A stretch of DNA of 64,000 nucleotides, taken from positions 115,567-179,566 of the forward strand of contig CANMFL010000008.1 in the NCBI GenBank assembly GCA_947497185.1. Reading direction: 5' to 3'. The position numbers were made by a program, and so were the translations under genes. The stretch's first letter is position 1, and each line of letters begins with the position of its first letter. The stretch comes from an uncultured Paracoccaceae bacterium (GTDB lineage Bacteria > Pseudomonadota > Alphaproteobacteria > Rhodobacterales > Rhodobacteraceae). Below are positions 25,501 to 33,861 of this stretch, in pieces. The notes beneath the pieces were generated by a model. That model ran no database searches. It was not told the DNA's origin and saw only the letters and a list, made by a program, of their open reading frames with translations.

Positions 25501-26604
25501 ATGTCGAACCCATCTCTCTTGATCTTGCCCGGCGACGGCATCGGCCCCGAAGTTATGACGCAAGTAAAGCGTATCATTGATTGGTACGGGGAAAAGCGCG
25601 ACTTGGCTTTTGACGTGTCCGAAGATCTTGTTGGTGGCGCAGCTTACGACAAACACGGCGTTCCTTTGTCCGACGAAACAATGGCCAAAGCCCAAGAAGT
25701 GGACGCAGTCCTGCTTGGCGCTGTCGGCGGTCCGGCTTACGACGATCTCGATTTCTCTGTGAAACCAGAGCGCGGTTTGCTGCGTTTGCGCAAAGAAATG
25801 GACCTTTTCGCCAACTTGCGTCCAGCGCAGTGCTTTGACGCGCTGGCGGATTTCTCGTCGTTGAAAAAGGAACTCGTTGCGGGTCTCGACATCATGATCG
25901 TGCGCGAATTGACGTCCGGCATCTACTTTGGTGAGCCGCGCGGCATCCACATCGAAGACAACATGCGCATTGGCGTCAACACGCAACGCTACACCGAAGC
26001 CGAGATCGAACGCGGCGCGCGCGCAGCCTTTGAACTGGCGATGAAACGCGACAAAAAGCTCTGTTCGATGGAAAAAGCGAACGTTATGGAGTCCGGCATC
26101 CTGTGGCGCGACGTTGTGACCGAAGTTCACGCGGACTACCCAGAAGTCGAATTGTCTCACATGTACGCCGACAACGGTGCGATGCAATTGGTGCGCGCGC
26201 CAAAGCAGTTTGATGTGATCTACACCGACAACCTGTTCGGCGATATTCTGTCCGATTGCGCGGCGATGCTGACTGGCTCGCTTGGCATGTTGCCATCCGC
26301 GTCGTTGGGTCTGCCGATGGCAAACGGGCGTCCGAAGGCGATGTACGAACCGGTTCACGGCTCTGCGCCGGACATCACAGGCCAAGGCAAAGCAAACCCA
26401 ATCGCCTGTATCCTATCGTTCGCGATGGCACTGCGGTACTCTTTCGACGAAGGCGCCGAGGCCGATCGTCTCGAAGCCGCTATCGAAAAAGTGTTGGCTG
26501 ACGGCGCACGCACGGGTGATCTGATGGGCCCAGAAGGCGGCACGCCTTTGTCCACCGTCGAGATGGGCGATGTGATTTTGGCCGCACTCGACGCGTCACT
26601 CTAA
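25501..26604 (+). CDS. leuB: 3-isopropylmalate dehydrogenase
   Basis: A 367-aa NAD-dependent dehydrogenase producing 2-oxoisocaproate from 3-isopropylmalate. [13 protein letters not shown], the substrate-Arg block [32 protein letters not shown], the Lys/Asp set ([29 protein letters not shown]) and [18 protein letters not shown] are all intact. It has its own ribosome-binding site (AAGGACG) and a strong terminator, and is separated from leuCD by two unrelated genes. Confidence 0.97.
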   Translation: MSNPSLLILPGDGIGPEVMTQVKRIIDWYGEKRDLAFDVSEDLVGGAAYDKHGVPLSDETMAKAQEVDAVLLGAVGGPAYDDLDFSVKPERGLLRLRKEMDLFANLRPAQCFDALADFSSLKKELVAGLDIMIVRELTSGIYFGEPRGIHIEDNMRIGVNTQRYTEAEIERGARAAFELAMKRDKKLCSMEKANVMESGILWRDVVTEVHADYPEVELSHMYADNGAMQLVRAPKQFDVIYTDNLFGDILSDCAAMLTGSLGMLPSASLGLPMANGRPKAMYEPVHGSAPDITGQGKANPIACILSFAMALRYSFDEGAEADRLEAAIEKVLADGARTGDLMGPEGGTPLSTVEMGDVILAALDASL

Positions 26605-26625
26605 GCAAACGCTGTAACGTTACGC

Positions 26626-26656
26626 AAAGGGCTGCCCATAGGGGTGGCCCTTTTTC
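26626..26656 (+). terminator. Rho-independent terminator of leuB
   Basis: AAAGGGCTGCCC (26626-26637) pairs with GGGTGGCCCTTT (26642-26653), 12 bp with two G-U pairs, a 4-base loop and a following T-run. Confidence 0.9.
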
Positions 26657-26724
26657 TATCCGCCCTTGACCAAACGTGAACCTTTTTGCACTACGTTGTG
26701 GTAGCGGTAACAAAGGATCAGATC

Positions 26725-27687
26725 ATGACACCTAATGCAAAAGGTGCGCTGTTTGCGCTTGGTGCCTTCGCGATCTTCTCAAGCCATGATGTGATCATCA
26801 AAATCTTGGGCGGTTTTTACTCCCCGATCCAAATCGTGTTCTTTTCGGTTCTACTGTCATTCCCGTTGGCCACTGTCATGCTGATGAGCGACGCGCGAGC
26901 CGGAACCTTGATCCCGAAACATCCGTGGTGGCTTGCCCTGCGAACTGGGGCCGCCGTCGCAACGGGCGTCTGTGCATTCTATGCGTTTTCCGTATTACCA
27001 TTGGCCCAAGTCTACGCGATCATTTTTGCCTCCCCGCTGATGATCACCGTGCTCGCGATCCCCGTTTTGGGTGAAAAAGTCCGCCTGCGGCGCTGGGTTG
27101 CCGTCCTCGTAGGACTTGTCGGCGTGATCGTCGTGCTCCGCCCAGGTTCTACGGAACTCACACTCGGCCACGCAGCAGCCCTAATCACGGCCATGGGCGG
27201 CGCAATCACCGCAATCGTCGTGCGTAAAATCGGGTCCGAAGAACGGCCCGTCGTGATGCTACTCTATCCGATGGTGGTGAACTTTATCGTCATGGCAATG
27301 TTATTGCCGCTCGTTTACGTCCCGATGCCAATCGGACATCTGGGAATGCTCGGTGGGGTCGCGGCTTTTGCGTGGTTTGCGCAACGTATGATCATCACCG
27401 CCTATCAAAACGGGGAGGCAGCGATCATCGCGCCGATGCAATATTCGCAAATCATCTGGGCCAGCGTCTACGGCTTTGCGTTCTTTGGCGAGGTGATCGA
27501 CATGAACACGGCCATCGGTGCGGGTATCATCATCGCGTCCGGTCTCTATATCGTGCTACGCGAAAGCAGGGCGGGCAATTCGCAGAACACGCCAGTCTTA
27601 CGCAGCAGGTCACGGGTTGAAACCGGAACAACGCCGCGCATGTCACTGATTATGCGGGCAACCGGACGCACGCCGCCACGCCGATAA
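26725..27687 (+). CDS. DMT superfamily (EamA) transporter
   Basis: A 320-aa integral membrane protein with ten predicted helices in two EamA repeats (about 5-135 and 150-285): GALFALGAFAIFSSHDVIIK opens repeat 1, and ALITAMGGAITAIVVRKIG with MQYSQIIWASVYGFAFFGE belong to repeat 2. These carriers usually export amino acids or metabolites, or import small solutes; the substrate is not readable. The ATG at 26725 follows AAAGGATC; the longer frame from 26686 lacks a site. The C-terminal 35 residues are polar and basic. Confidence 0.9.
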   Translation: MTPNAKGALFALGAFAIFSSHDVIIKILGGFYSPIQIVFFSVLLSFPLATVMLMSDARAGTLIPKHPWWLALRTGAAVATGVCAFYAFSVLPLAQVYAIIFASPLMITVLAIPVLGEKVRLRRWVAVLVGLVGVIVVLRPGSTELTLGHAAALITAMGGAITAIVVRKIGSEERPVVMLLYPMVVNFIVMAMLLPLVYVPMPIGHLGMLGGVAAFAWFAQRMIITAYQNGEAAIIAPMQYSQIIWASVYGFAFFGEVIDMNTAIGAGIIIASGLYIVLRESRAGNSQNTPVLRSRSRVETGTTPRMSLIMRATGRTPPRR

Positions 27688-27707
27688 GACGCGACATCGC
27701 GCCGCCT

Positions 27708-28700
27708 TTAGTCAGCGACGCGCAACACGATCTTGCCGATATGTGCACTGCTTTCCATCCGCGCATGCGCACGTGCGGCGTCGTCCAGTTCGAATTCCTG
27801 ATCCATTACGGGGGCGATTTTCCCTGCGGCAAGCAGCGGCCAGACCTTGGTGCGCAAATCCGCCGCGATCCGTGCCTTGGCTAAATCCGACTGTGGCCGC
27901 AGAGTAGATCCGGTCATCGTCAATCGCCGCGTCATCAGTTGTACCATGTTCAACTCGGCTTTCATGCCTTGTAAGAATGCGATTTGGACTAGGCGTCCAT
28001 CATCGGCCAAGGCCTTAAGATTCCGCTGCATATATGATCCGCCAACCATGTCCAAAATCACATCAGCACCGCCTTCAGCACGGATCAGATCAACGAAATC
28101 AGTATCCCGATAGTTGATCGCCTGTTCGGCCCCTAGGGCCACACAGGCCGCGCATTTCTCGCCCGAACCTGCCGTTGCAAACACACGCGCGCCAAACGCT
28201 TTTGCCAGTTGGATCGCAGTCGTGCCGATCCCCGACGACCCGCCGTGCACCAAGAACCGTTCACCTGCTTGCAAACCACCACGTTGAAACACATTCGACC
28301 AAACGGTGAAAAACGTCTCTGGCAGACAAGCCGCTTGTTTCAAGCTCATACCGTCCGGCACTGGCAAGCAATGCGCGGCGGGCGTCACTGCAAACTCGGC
28401 GTAGCCACCACCGGGCAAGAGCGCACAAACCTGATCGCCAATCACCCAATCGGTCACACCAGCGCCCATCGCGACCACCTCACCCGCGCATTCCAAACCG
28501 GGCAGGGGGCTCGCCTCTTTCGGCGGGTTGTATAACCCCGCACGTTGCAGCGCATCGGGGCGGTTCACACCCGCATAGGCCACCTTAATCAACACTTCAT
28601 CGTATGCAGGCGCAGGTACGTCAGCCACATCTGGCGTCAGCACCTCTGGCCCACCATGTTGTGCGATTTTGACAACGCGGGCTTGCTTGGGAATGCTCAT
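27708..28700 (-). CDS. NAD(P)H:quinone oxidoreductase (zeta-crystallin/QOR type)
   Basis: A 330-aa medium-chain dehydrogenase/reductase of the zinc-free quinone oxidoreductase branch. It has an N-terminal GroES-like domain (PDALQRAGLYNPP, PLPGLECAGEVV) and a Rossmann domain with FLVHGGSSGIGTTAIQLAKAFGARVFATAG for NADPH. The four structural-zinc Cys of alcohol dehydrogenases are absent. GGAG lies 7 nt before the ATG. It follows the COQ9 gene by 18 nt on the same strand, so the two quinone-related genes are probably cotranscribed. Confidence 0.9.
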   Translation of the reverse strand: MSIPKQARVVKIAQHGGPEVLTPDVADVPAPAYDEVLIKVAYAGVNRPDALQRAGLYNPPKEASPLPGLECAGEVVAMGAGVTDWVIGDQVCALLPGGGYAEFAVTPAAHCLPVPDGMSLKQAACLPETFFTVWSNVFQRGGLQAGERFLVHGGSSGIGTTAIQLAKAFGARVFATAGSGEKCAACVALGAEQAINYRDTDFVDLIRAEGGADVILDMVGGSYMQRNLKALADDGRLVQIAFLQGMKAELNMVQLMTRRLTMTGSTLRPQSDLAKARIAADLRTKVWPLLAAGKIAPVMDQEFELDDAARAHARMESSAHIGKIVLRVAD

Positions 28701-28718
28701 ATCAGCTCCTTTGAATTT

Positions 28719-29414
28719 TTATTTCGGATCGCGCCACATGCCGGGCAGATCATCGCGCGGCGTCGTGCGCGGCGCTTTAATCCCCGCCGTCAATCGGTCC
28801 AAAAGCCCGGTCAACGGCTTCAGTGGTGGGCTGCTACGTACCGCGGATTTTGTCCGCTCAAACTGCATCACATTATCAATGCGGCGATCAATAAAATCAT
28901 GCGTGGCCAAGCCGCCTTCGCTATCGTCGCCCAGCCAGAACAGTACAACTGAGCCGTAAACAGCGGACAACGTTGCCCGCTTTGTGTACCAGTTCACATC
29001 GTCGGATGTGTCGCTTAGGGCTGTCCAAATCGCGTCGGCAGTGCCCCAAATCAGCTTGGCCCCTACGGGTGCCAAATGCGGCATCGCGAACATCGCTGTG
29101 CCACGGCGCACCACCTCTTTGTCGTCGACCACAGCAAGGCGCAGGCGCACTGCTTCGGCGACTTTGTCGCGAAAACGCATTCCGTCCAGATCAGCCGCTG
29201 CCAAGGCATCAACCATCGCTGCGTCACCCATCTCATGAAATGCAATCGCCAAATCGGTGCCGCCGCGCGGACACAGCGTGCGGGCGTATCCGGCGTCAAT
29301 GTCGGCATCGGCAATCGCAGCTTTGAACGTCTCGACACCCCAACCATCAAAGGCAACGTGCGGTACTGCGGCATTAACCAATGTCACGAGTGTGGGATCA
29401 ATAGATTTGGGCAT
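28719..29414 (-). CDS. coq9: COQ9 family protein
   Basis: A 231-aa homologue of mitochondrial COQ9, a lipid-binding TetR-like protein that assists demethoxyubiquinone hydroxylation in ubiquinone synthesis. VPHVAFDGWGVETFKAAI and the later WYTKRATLSAVYGSVVLFWLGDDS block are the COQ9 signature; the latter includes the lipid-interacting helix. The ATG at 29414 follows GGAGACGC; the longer frame begins with a TTG inside the rpsU promoter. It is divergent from rpsU and upstream of the quinone oxidoreductase. Confidence 0.93.
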   Translation of the reverse strand: MPKSIDPTLVTLVNAAVPHVAFDGWGVETFKAAIADADIDAGYARTLCPRGGTDLAIAFHEMGDAAMVDALAAADLDGMRFRDKVAEAVRLRLAVVDDKEVVRRGTAMFAMPHLAPVGAKLIWGTADAIWTALSDTSDDVNWYTKRATLSAVYGSVVLFWLGDDSEGGLATHDFIDRRIDNVMQFERTKSAVRSSPPLKPLTGLLDRLTAGIKAPRTTPRDDLPGMWRDPK

Positions 29415-29434
29415 CTGCGTCTCCTTTTGGACCT

Positions 29435-29463
29435 TTGACAAACGTGGGTCACGTTGCTATATG
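29435..29463 (+). promoter_or_regulatory. Sigma-70 promoter of rpsU
   Basis: TTGACA (29435-29440) and TATATG (29458-29463) separated by exactly 17 bp, 54 nt upstream of the rpsU start. This is the best consensus promoter in the window, in keeping with a ribosomal-protein gene. Confidence 0.8.
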
Positions 29464-29516
29464 CCCACTTCCTGCAACTTATTGCAAATCCAACTTAGAG
29501 AGGTGGTGAAAACCAC

Positions 29517-29723
29517 ATGCAGGTTAGTGTTCGTGATAACAACGTCGATCAAGCGCTCCGTGCTCTGAAGAAAAAACTTCAGCGTGAAGGTGTGTTTCGT
29601 GAGATGAAGCTCAAACAACATTTTGAGAAGCCATCCGTGCGTAAAGCACGCGAAAAGGCCGAAGCTATCCGCCGTCAGCGCAAGCTGGCTCGGAAAAAGC
29701 TCCAGCGCGAAGGTATGCTGTAA
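29517..29723 (+). CDS. rpsU: 30S ribosomal protein S21
   Basis: A 68-aa basic protein (bS21). [20 protein letters not shown] and the Arg/Lys-rich C-terminus ([17 protein letters not shown]) are characteristic. AGAGGTGG lies upstream of the ATG. It is monocistronic: a consensus promoter upstream and a strong terminator 29 nt downstream. Confidence 0.97.
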   Translation: MQVSVRDNNVDQALRALKKKLQREGVFREMKLKQHFEKPSVRKAREKAEAIRRQRKLARKKLQREGML

Positions 29724-29751
29724 GCAAACCATTTCGACGTTACGATCTTAG

Positions 29752-29782
29752 AACCCCCGTAGTTTTCTGCGGGGGTTTTGCT
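29752..29782 (+). terminator. Rho-independent terminator of rpsU
   Basis: AACCCCCGTA (29752-29761) pairs with TGCGGGGGTT (29768-29777), including one T-G pair, around a 6-base loop, and a T-rich tract follows. Confidence 0.93.
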
Positions 29783-29888
29783 TTTTCTATAACAAATCAT
29801 GACGTTACCGTTCGGGCGAATGAATGAAAATACTGCTCAACGTGCGCTGCACATAATACGTTTCGCCTGCGAAACATCACGCGTCCGG

Positions 29889-29975
29889 CTTCATTTCGCC
29901 AGAACAACTCCGGGGGTTTGGGGGCTGGCCCCCAATGTAGACTTGTTTGGGGGCTGGCCCTCAATGTCGTGACGC
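29889..29975 (+). repeat. Composite intergenic repeat (copy C)
   Basis: 29889-29910 matches, in reverse complement, 20 of 22 bases of the repeats at 32109 and 41177 (starts CTTCATTTCGCC, ends AACAACTC). It continues into CCGGGGG and two near-identical hairpins TTGGGGGC-TG-GCCCCCAA (29918-29935; 29947-29964 with one mismatch), ending in TGTCGTGACGC. The last part resembles the element at 5751-5791. It lies between rpsU and rnhA. Confidence 0.7.
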
Positions 29976-29993
29976 TGAAGAGGGGCGTAATCC

Positions 29994-30446
29994 CTACTTC
30001 TTAAACGGTGCCATCCCAGCCCGTGCCAATTCGTCGGCACGCTCGTTTTCGGGATGTCCTGCGTGGCCTTTGACCCATTCCCACGTCACCTGATGCCGCG
30101 CTTGTGCCGAATCAAGCCGCTTCCACAGCTCAACATTCTTCACAGGTTTTTTCGCAGCATTCACCCAGCCGCGTTTTTTCCAACCGTGAATCCACGACGT
30201 GATTCCGTCTTTCACGTAAGAGCTGTCGGTCACAACCGTCACAACAGTTGCACGCTCCAACGCCTCTAACGCCGAAATCGCGGCCATTAATTCCATCTGG
30301 TTGTTGGTGGTCATCGCCTGACCGCCGTTCAATTCGCGTTCTTTCAGAACCGTATCACCGTCTTTGGCGATCAGGATCGCCCCCCAGCCACCGGGGCCGG
30401 GATTACCGGAACAGGCACCGTCAGTATAGGCAAAAAGATCGGGCAT
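29994..30446 (-). CDS. rnhA: Ribonuclease HI
   Basis: A 150-aa enzyme that cuts the RNA strand of RNA-DNA hybrids. The DEDD catalytic carboxylates are visible: D9 ([16 protein letters not shown]), E52 ([10 protein letters not shown]), D74 ([12 protein letters not shown]) and D138 (NERADELA). The auxiliary His region ([10 protein letters not shown]) and the basic handle (GWKKRGW) are also present. It begins one base after the stop of the methyltransferase gene and ends the ispH-methyltransferase-rnhA operon. Confidence 0.96.
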   Translation of the reverse strand: MPDLFAYTDGACSGNPGPGGWGAILIAKDGDTVLKERELNGGQAMTTNNQMELMAAISALEALERATVVTVVTDSSYVKDGITSWIHGWKKRGWVNAAKKPVKNVELWKRLDSAQARHQVTWEWVKGHAGHPENERADELARAGMAPFKK

Positions 30447-30447
30447 A

Positions 30448-31041
30448 TTAGTCCTTTCGGGCGCGGATTACGACCCAAGGGTCAAGGCTTCCCGCTAGCC
30501 CGACACCTTCACCTTCGTCAACCGCGAGAATGGAAAAACCGGCGTTATTGAGAAGGTCCGATAGTTCGGGGATACTGACATAGGTGTACATCCGGCCAAT
30601 GCTGTCGCGTGCGTCATGCGTGCCGGTTTTCATGCCGATGCTGATCACGCCGTCAGGGTGCAGCGCTGTTGCAATAGCGTCCAGATGCCGTGGCAAATCT
30701 GCGCGGGGCGCGTGCAGCAGCGAAAAGTTCGCCCAGACGCCAGCATATTCCGCGACCATATCAATCTCGTCGAAGGTCATGACACGGGCATTGATATCGA
30801 AGGTTTCATTGGCCAGCATCACCATGCCCGGTGACGCGTCCACAGGATCGGGCCGAAAGTACGCATCGCGCAGATGTGCTGACGATGTGGCGGGGCCGCA
30901 GCCTAGATCGAGCACCCGCCCGCCGTCGGGTAACAGCCGCATGAATGCGACGAGTTGCGGATCGGGGGCTTGGTTGTTTAGTAGTTTGGCGTAGTCGGCC
31001 GCTTTTGTATCGTAGACCGAGATTGTTTCGCGATCGACCAT
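30448..31041 (-). CDS. Class I SAM-dependent methyltransferase
   Basis: A 197-aa protein with a Rossmann-type SAM fold: [18 protein letters not shown] is motif [15 protein letters not shown] is motif II, and [22 protein letters not shown] covers the post-motif region. Small-molecule methyltransferases of this shape are common and the acceptor cannot be told from sequence. It sits between ispH and rnhA with tight spacing (23 nt and 1 nt), so it is expressed with them. Confidence 0.88.
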   Translation of the reverse strand: MVDRETISVYDTKAADYAKLLNNQAPDPQLVAFMRLLPDGGRVLDLGCGPATSSAHLRDAYFRPDPVDASPGMVMLANETFDINARVMTFDEIDMVAEYAGVWANFSLLHAPRADLPRHLDAIATALHPDGVISIGMKTGTHDARDSIGRMYTYVSIPELSDLLNNAGFSILAVDEGEGVGLAGSLDPWVVIRARKD

Positions 31042-31064
31042 GTATCTAGACCTCTTGGCGGATT

Positions 31065-32015
31065 TTAAGCGGTTTCGCGCAGGACGCGGGGGACTTTGAA
31101 CTCGACGTTCTCGACTGCCGTTTCGACCATTTCGACGGTCACGTCATAGCGGTTTTTGAAAGCGTCGATCACCTCATTAATCAAAACTTCAGGGGCTGAT
31201 GCTCCTGCGGTAATTCCCATTGAGGCGATTCCATCCAATGCGCGCCAGTCGATGTCCGTCGCCCGTTGCACAAGCTGCGCATAGTCGCAGCCAGCGCGTG
31301 CGCCGACTTCGACCAAGCGGCGTGAATTTGACGAATTGGGCGCACCAACTACAAGCATCGCGTCGCACTTGGGCGCCATGGCTTTCACGGCTTCCTGACG
31401 GTTCGTCGTAGCGTAGCAGATGTCTTCTTTATGGGGGCCGATGATCGCAGGGAAGCGGTCGTGCAGCGCTGCCACAATGTCCTTGGTGTCATCCACGGAC
31501 AGGGTGGTTTGCGTCACGAAGGCAAGCTTTTGCGGATCGCGCGGCGTGACCGTGGCCACGTCTGCGACGGTTTCCACCAGCAACACTTCACCGTCGGGCA
31601 ACTGACCCATGGTGCCTACGGTTTCGGGGTGGCCCTCGTGGCCAATCATAATCATCTGCAAGCCGTTGTCCGCGTGGCGTTGGGCCTCGATATGGACCTT
31701 TGAGACAAGCGGGCAGGTGGCATCAACATAGATCATTTCGCGTTTAGCAGCGGCAGCAGGCACGGCTTTGGGTACGCCATGCGCGGAAAAAATCACGGGC
31801 CGATCATCAGGGCATTCATGTAATTCTTCGACAAAAACAGCGCCTTTGTCGCGCAAACCGTCAACAACGAATTTGTTATGCACGATTTCGTGGCGCACAT
31901 AGACGGGCGCGCCCCATTTTTCCAAAGCCATTTCAACAATCTTAATGGCGCGATCGACGCCAGCACAAAACCCGCGTGGGGCTGCAAGGTAGAGGGTGAG
32001 GGGGGGCTTGGTCAT
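31065..32015 (-). CDS. ispH: 4-hydroxy-3-methylbut-2-enyl diphosphate reductase
   Basis: A 316-aa iron-sulfur enzyme for the last step of the MEP isoprenoid pathway, producing IPP and DMAPP. The three cluster cysteines are C17 ([13 protein letters not shown]), C101 ([12 protein letters not shown]) and C199 ([10 protein letters not shown]). The [20 protein letters not shown] and [11 protein letters not shown] motifs are intact. It is the first gene of the ispH-methyltransferase-rnhA operon, whose isoprenoid product feeds the quinone pathway represented by COQ9 nearby. Confidence 0.97.
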   Translation of the reverse strand: MTKPPLTLYLAAPRGFCAGVDRAIKIVEMALEKWGAPVYVRHEIVHNKFVVDGLRDKGAVFVEELHECPDDRPVIFSAHGVPKAVPAAAAKREMIYVDATCPLVSKVHIEAQRHADNGLQMIMIGHEGHPETVGTMGQLPDGEVLLVETVADVATVTPRDPQKLAFVTQTTLSVDDTKDIVAALHDRFPAIIGPHKEDICYATTNRQEAVKAMAPKCDAMLVVGAPNSSNSRRLVEVGARAGCDYAQLVQRATDIDWRALDGIASMGITAGASAPEVLINEVIDAFKNRYDVTVEMVETAVENVEFKVPRVLRETA

Positions 32016-32080
32016 GGCTGTCTCCGGTCTGGTAGGACAGAGTTATGCGCTTGTCAGGCTCGCGTCCAGTCAACGCGGTG

Positions 32081-32131
32081 TTGCGCAGCCAAGCGGGCGG
32101 CTGCGCAATGAGTTGTTAAGGCGAAATGAAG
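32081..32131. repeat. Intergenic repeat copy A with adjacent hairpin
   Basis: A perfect 10-bp hairpin TTGCGCAGCC/GGCTGCGCAA (32081-32108, 8-base loop) is followed directly by a 23-bp sequence (32109-32131; begins TGAGTTGTTAAGG, ends CGAAATGAAG). That 23-mer is identical to 41177-41199 and 20/22 identical to the reverse complement of 29889-29910. It lies between ispH and the NYN gene. Confidence 0.75.
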
Positions 32132-32135
32132 CCTA

Positions 32136-32708
32136 TTATGCGTCGACCGTATCGGTAGACGTCTCTTCGACCCGTGGTTCACGGGTTGGCCGGCCGATGA
32201 CGTCCCGCAATTCATCCAATTCGATGAAGTTATCGCACTGGCGGCGCAATTCGTCTGCAATCATCGGGGGCTGGCTGCGGATCGTGGAAACCACGGAAAC
32301 ACGCACACCTTTGCGTTGCAGTGCTTCGACGAGCGGGCGGAAATCGCCATCGCCGGAGAACAGAACAACGTGATCGACGTGCGGTGCAAGTTCCATGGCA
32401 TCGACCGTGAGTTCGATATCCATGTTCCCTTTGACCTTACGGCGGCCCATGCTGTCGGTATATTCTTTGGCTGGTTTTGTAACCATCGAGAAGCCGTTAT
32501 AATTCAGCCAATCGACCAATGGCCGAATCGGTGAGTACTCATCGTTTTCCAACAACGCAGTGTAGTAGAACGCCCGAAGCAATTTGCCGCGACGCATAAA
32601 TTCCGTGCGAAGCAATTTGTAATCGATGTCAAAACCAAGGGACTTGGCAGCTGCGTAGAGGTTGGAACCATCGATGAAGAGCGCAAGACGCTCGTCACGA
32701 TAAAACAT
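32136..32708 (-). CDS. NYN-domain protein (LabA/DUF88 family)
   Basis: A 190-aa PIN-like (NYN) protein, probably a metal-dependent RNase. The acidic pocket is visible: LALFIDGSNLYAAA near the N-terminus, KGNMDIELTVDAM near the middle and VVLFSGDGDFRPLVEAL further on. A short acidic C-terminal tail follows. Cyanobacterial LabA and related NYN proteins act in RNA processing or gene repression; the target here is unknown. It is transcribed toward ispH, with the 23-bp repeat between them. Confidence 0.9.
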   Translation of the reverse strand: MFYRDERLALFIDGSNLYAAAKSLGFDIDYKLLRTEFMRRGKLLRAFYYTALLENDEYSPIRPLVDWLNYNGFSMVTKPAKEYTDSMGRRKVKGNMDIELTVDAMELAPHVDHVVLFSGDGDFRPLVEALQRKGVRVSVVSTIRSQPPMIADELRRQCDNFIELDELRDVIGRPTREPRVEETSTDTVDA

Positions 32709-32799
32709 GAAATAGTCCTTTCAAAATACAAAGCTTGCACATTCCGTGAGTGTGAGTGGTAATTGCGTCCAAGCTATCTAACAAAGTAAGGGTAATGCT

Positions 32800-33399
32800 G
32801 TGGTCTCGCAAGTCCAGCTCCGGACGGGTTTTCATCACGACGTCGTGCTTGCTCTGGGCGCGAATCAAACGTCAAACCTTGGAAAACCTAAGGAAATCGT
32901 CATTTTCGCCATTGAGAACCTATCCGATAGGTTAGGTGCGCCTATCCGTAAAAGTTCTTTGTACCAAACACCTGCCTTTCCGGCAGGCGCGGGGCCCGAT
33001 TTTGTAAATGCAGCGGTAGCGTTTCAAACGGATAGGGCCGCGGTCGAGGTTTTGGCGATATGTCATGAGATCGAAGAACTGGCGGGCCGTACCCGCGAGG
33101 TGCGTTGGGGGCAGCGGACCTTAGACATTGATTTGATTGCATTTGGTGATCAAATCCTGCCAGATTTGGCGGTTCACCAACACTGGCGTGACCTACCAAT
33201 TGAGAATCAAACCACGCAAACGCCAGCAGAATTGATCGTTCCGCACCCGCGCGTGCAGGACCGTGCGTTTGTCTTGATCCCGATGATGGATGTGGCCCCG
33301 CACTGGCGTCACCCTGTTCTGGGGCTTACGACGGCTGAAATGCTAGATGCGCGGTCTCTCGCCGAAAAAGCTGAAATTCACCGGCTGGATGCAGCGTGA
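32800..33399 (+). CDS. folK: 2-amino-4-hydroxy-6-hydroxymethyldihydropteridine diphosphokinase
   Basis: A 199-aa HPPK of folate synthesis. VLALGANQTSNLG, SSLYQTPAFPAGAGPDFVNAAV, RTREVRWGQRTLDIDLIAF (the two Asp that bind Mg) and VPHPRVQDRAFVLIPM match the family. The start is the GTG at 32800. It lies upstream of rpoZ and rel, a common order in this group. Confidence 0.94.
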   Translation: MVSQVQLRTGFHHDVVLALGANQTSNLGKPKEIVIFAIENLSDRLGAPIRKSSLYQTPAFPAGAGPDFVNAAVAFQTDRAAVEVLAICHEIEELAGRTREVRWGQRTLDIDLIAFGDQILPDLAVHQHWRDLPIENQTTQTPAELIVPHPRVQDRAFVLIPMMDVAPHWRHPVLGLTTAEMLDARSLAEKAEIHRLDAA

Positions 33400-33475
33400 A
33401 TCTGCTTGTCAATTCTAATTCGACCGCCTATGGACGGGACTTCCTAGGAATCCACTTGTTGATTGGAGTACGCTC

Positions 33476-33829
33476 ATGGCTCGCGTAACCGTAGAAGATT
33501 GCGTCGATAAAGTCCCGAACCGGTTCGAACTGGTGATGTTGGCAGCACATCGTGCCCGCGAAATCGCAGCTGGTTCCCCGATCACTGTCGGACGTGACAA
33601 CGACAAAAACCCTGTCGTTTCGTTGCGCGAGATCGCCGACGAAACACAGACCGCTGACGATCTGCGCGAGCGCATGATTGAAGCGAACCAGACACAGATC
33701 GAAGTTGATGAGCCGGAAGAGGACAGCATGTCCTTGCTCATGGGCGCCGAGGCAGACAAACCTGCTGAGGACGATATGTCTGAAGAGAAACTGCTGCGTG
33801 CTCTTATGGAAGCGCAGGGTCAACGCTAA
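33476..33829 (+). CDS. rpoZ: DNA-directed RNA polymerase subunit omega
   Basis: A 117-aa omega subunit. [30 protein letters not shown] followed by a conserved Asp/Asn-rich turn and [10 protein letters not shown] is diagnostic. The acidic C-terminal tail is longer than in E. coli, as is usual in alphaproteobacteria. It is directly upstream of rel, whose product makes (p)ppGpp that binds RNA polymerase at the omega interface. Confidence 0.96.
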   Translation: MARVTVEDCVDKVPNRFELVMLAAHRAREIAAGSPITVGRDNDKNPVVSLREIADETQTADDLRERMIEANQTQIEVDEPEEDSMSLLMGAEADKPAEDDMSEEKLLRALMEAQGQR

Positions 33830-33861
33830 AGCGGGACCAACGAATAAAGGCGCAGGACGAG

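Noticed and set aside
25384..26385. 333-aa open frame on the minus strand opposite leuB
   Set aside because: It is a shadow of leuB: the plus-strand frame carries all isopropylmalate dehydrogenase motifs, and the antisense product resembles nothing and is rich in His and Arg.
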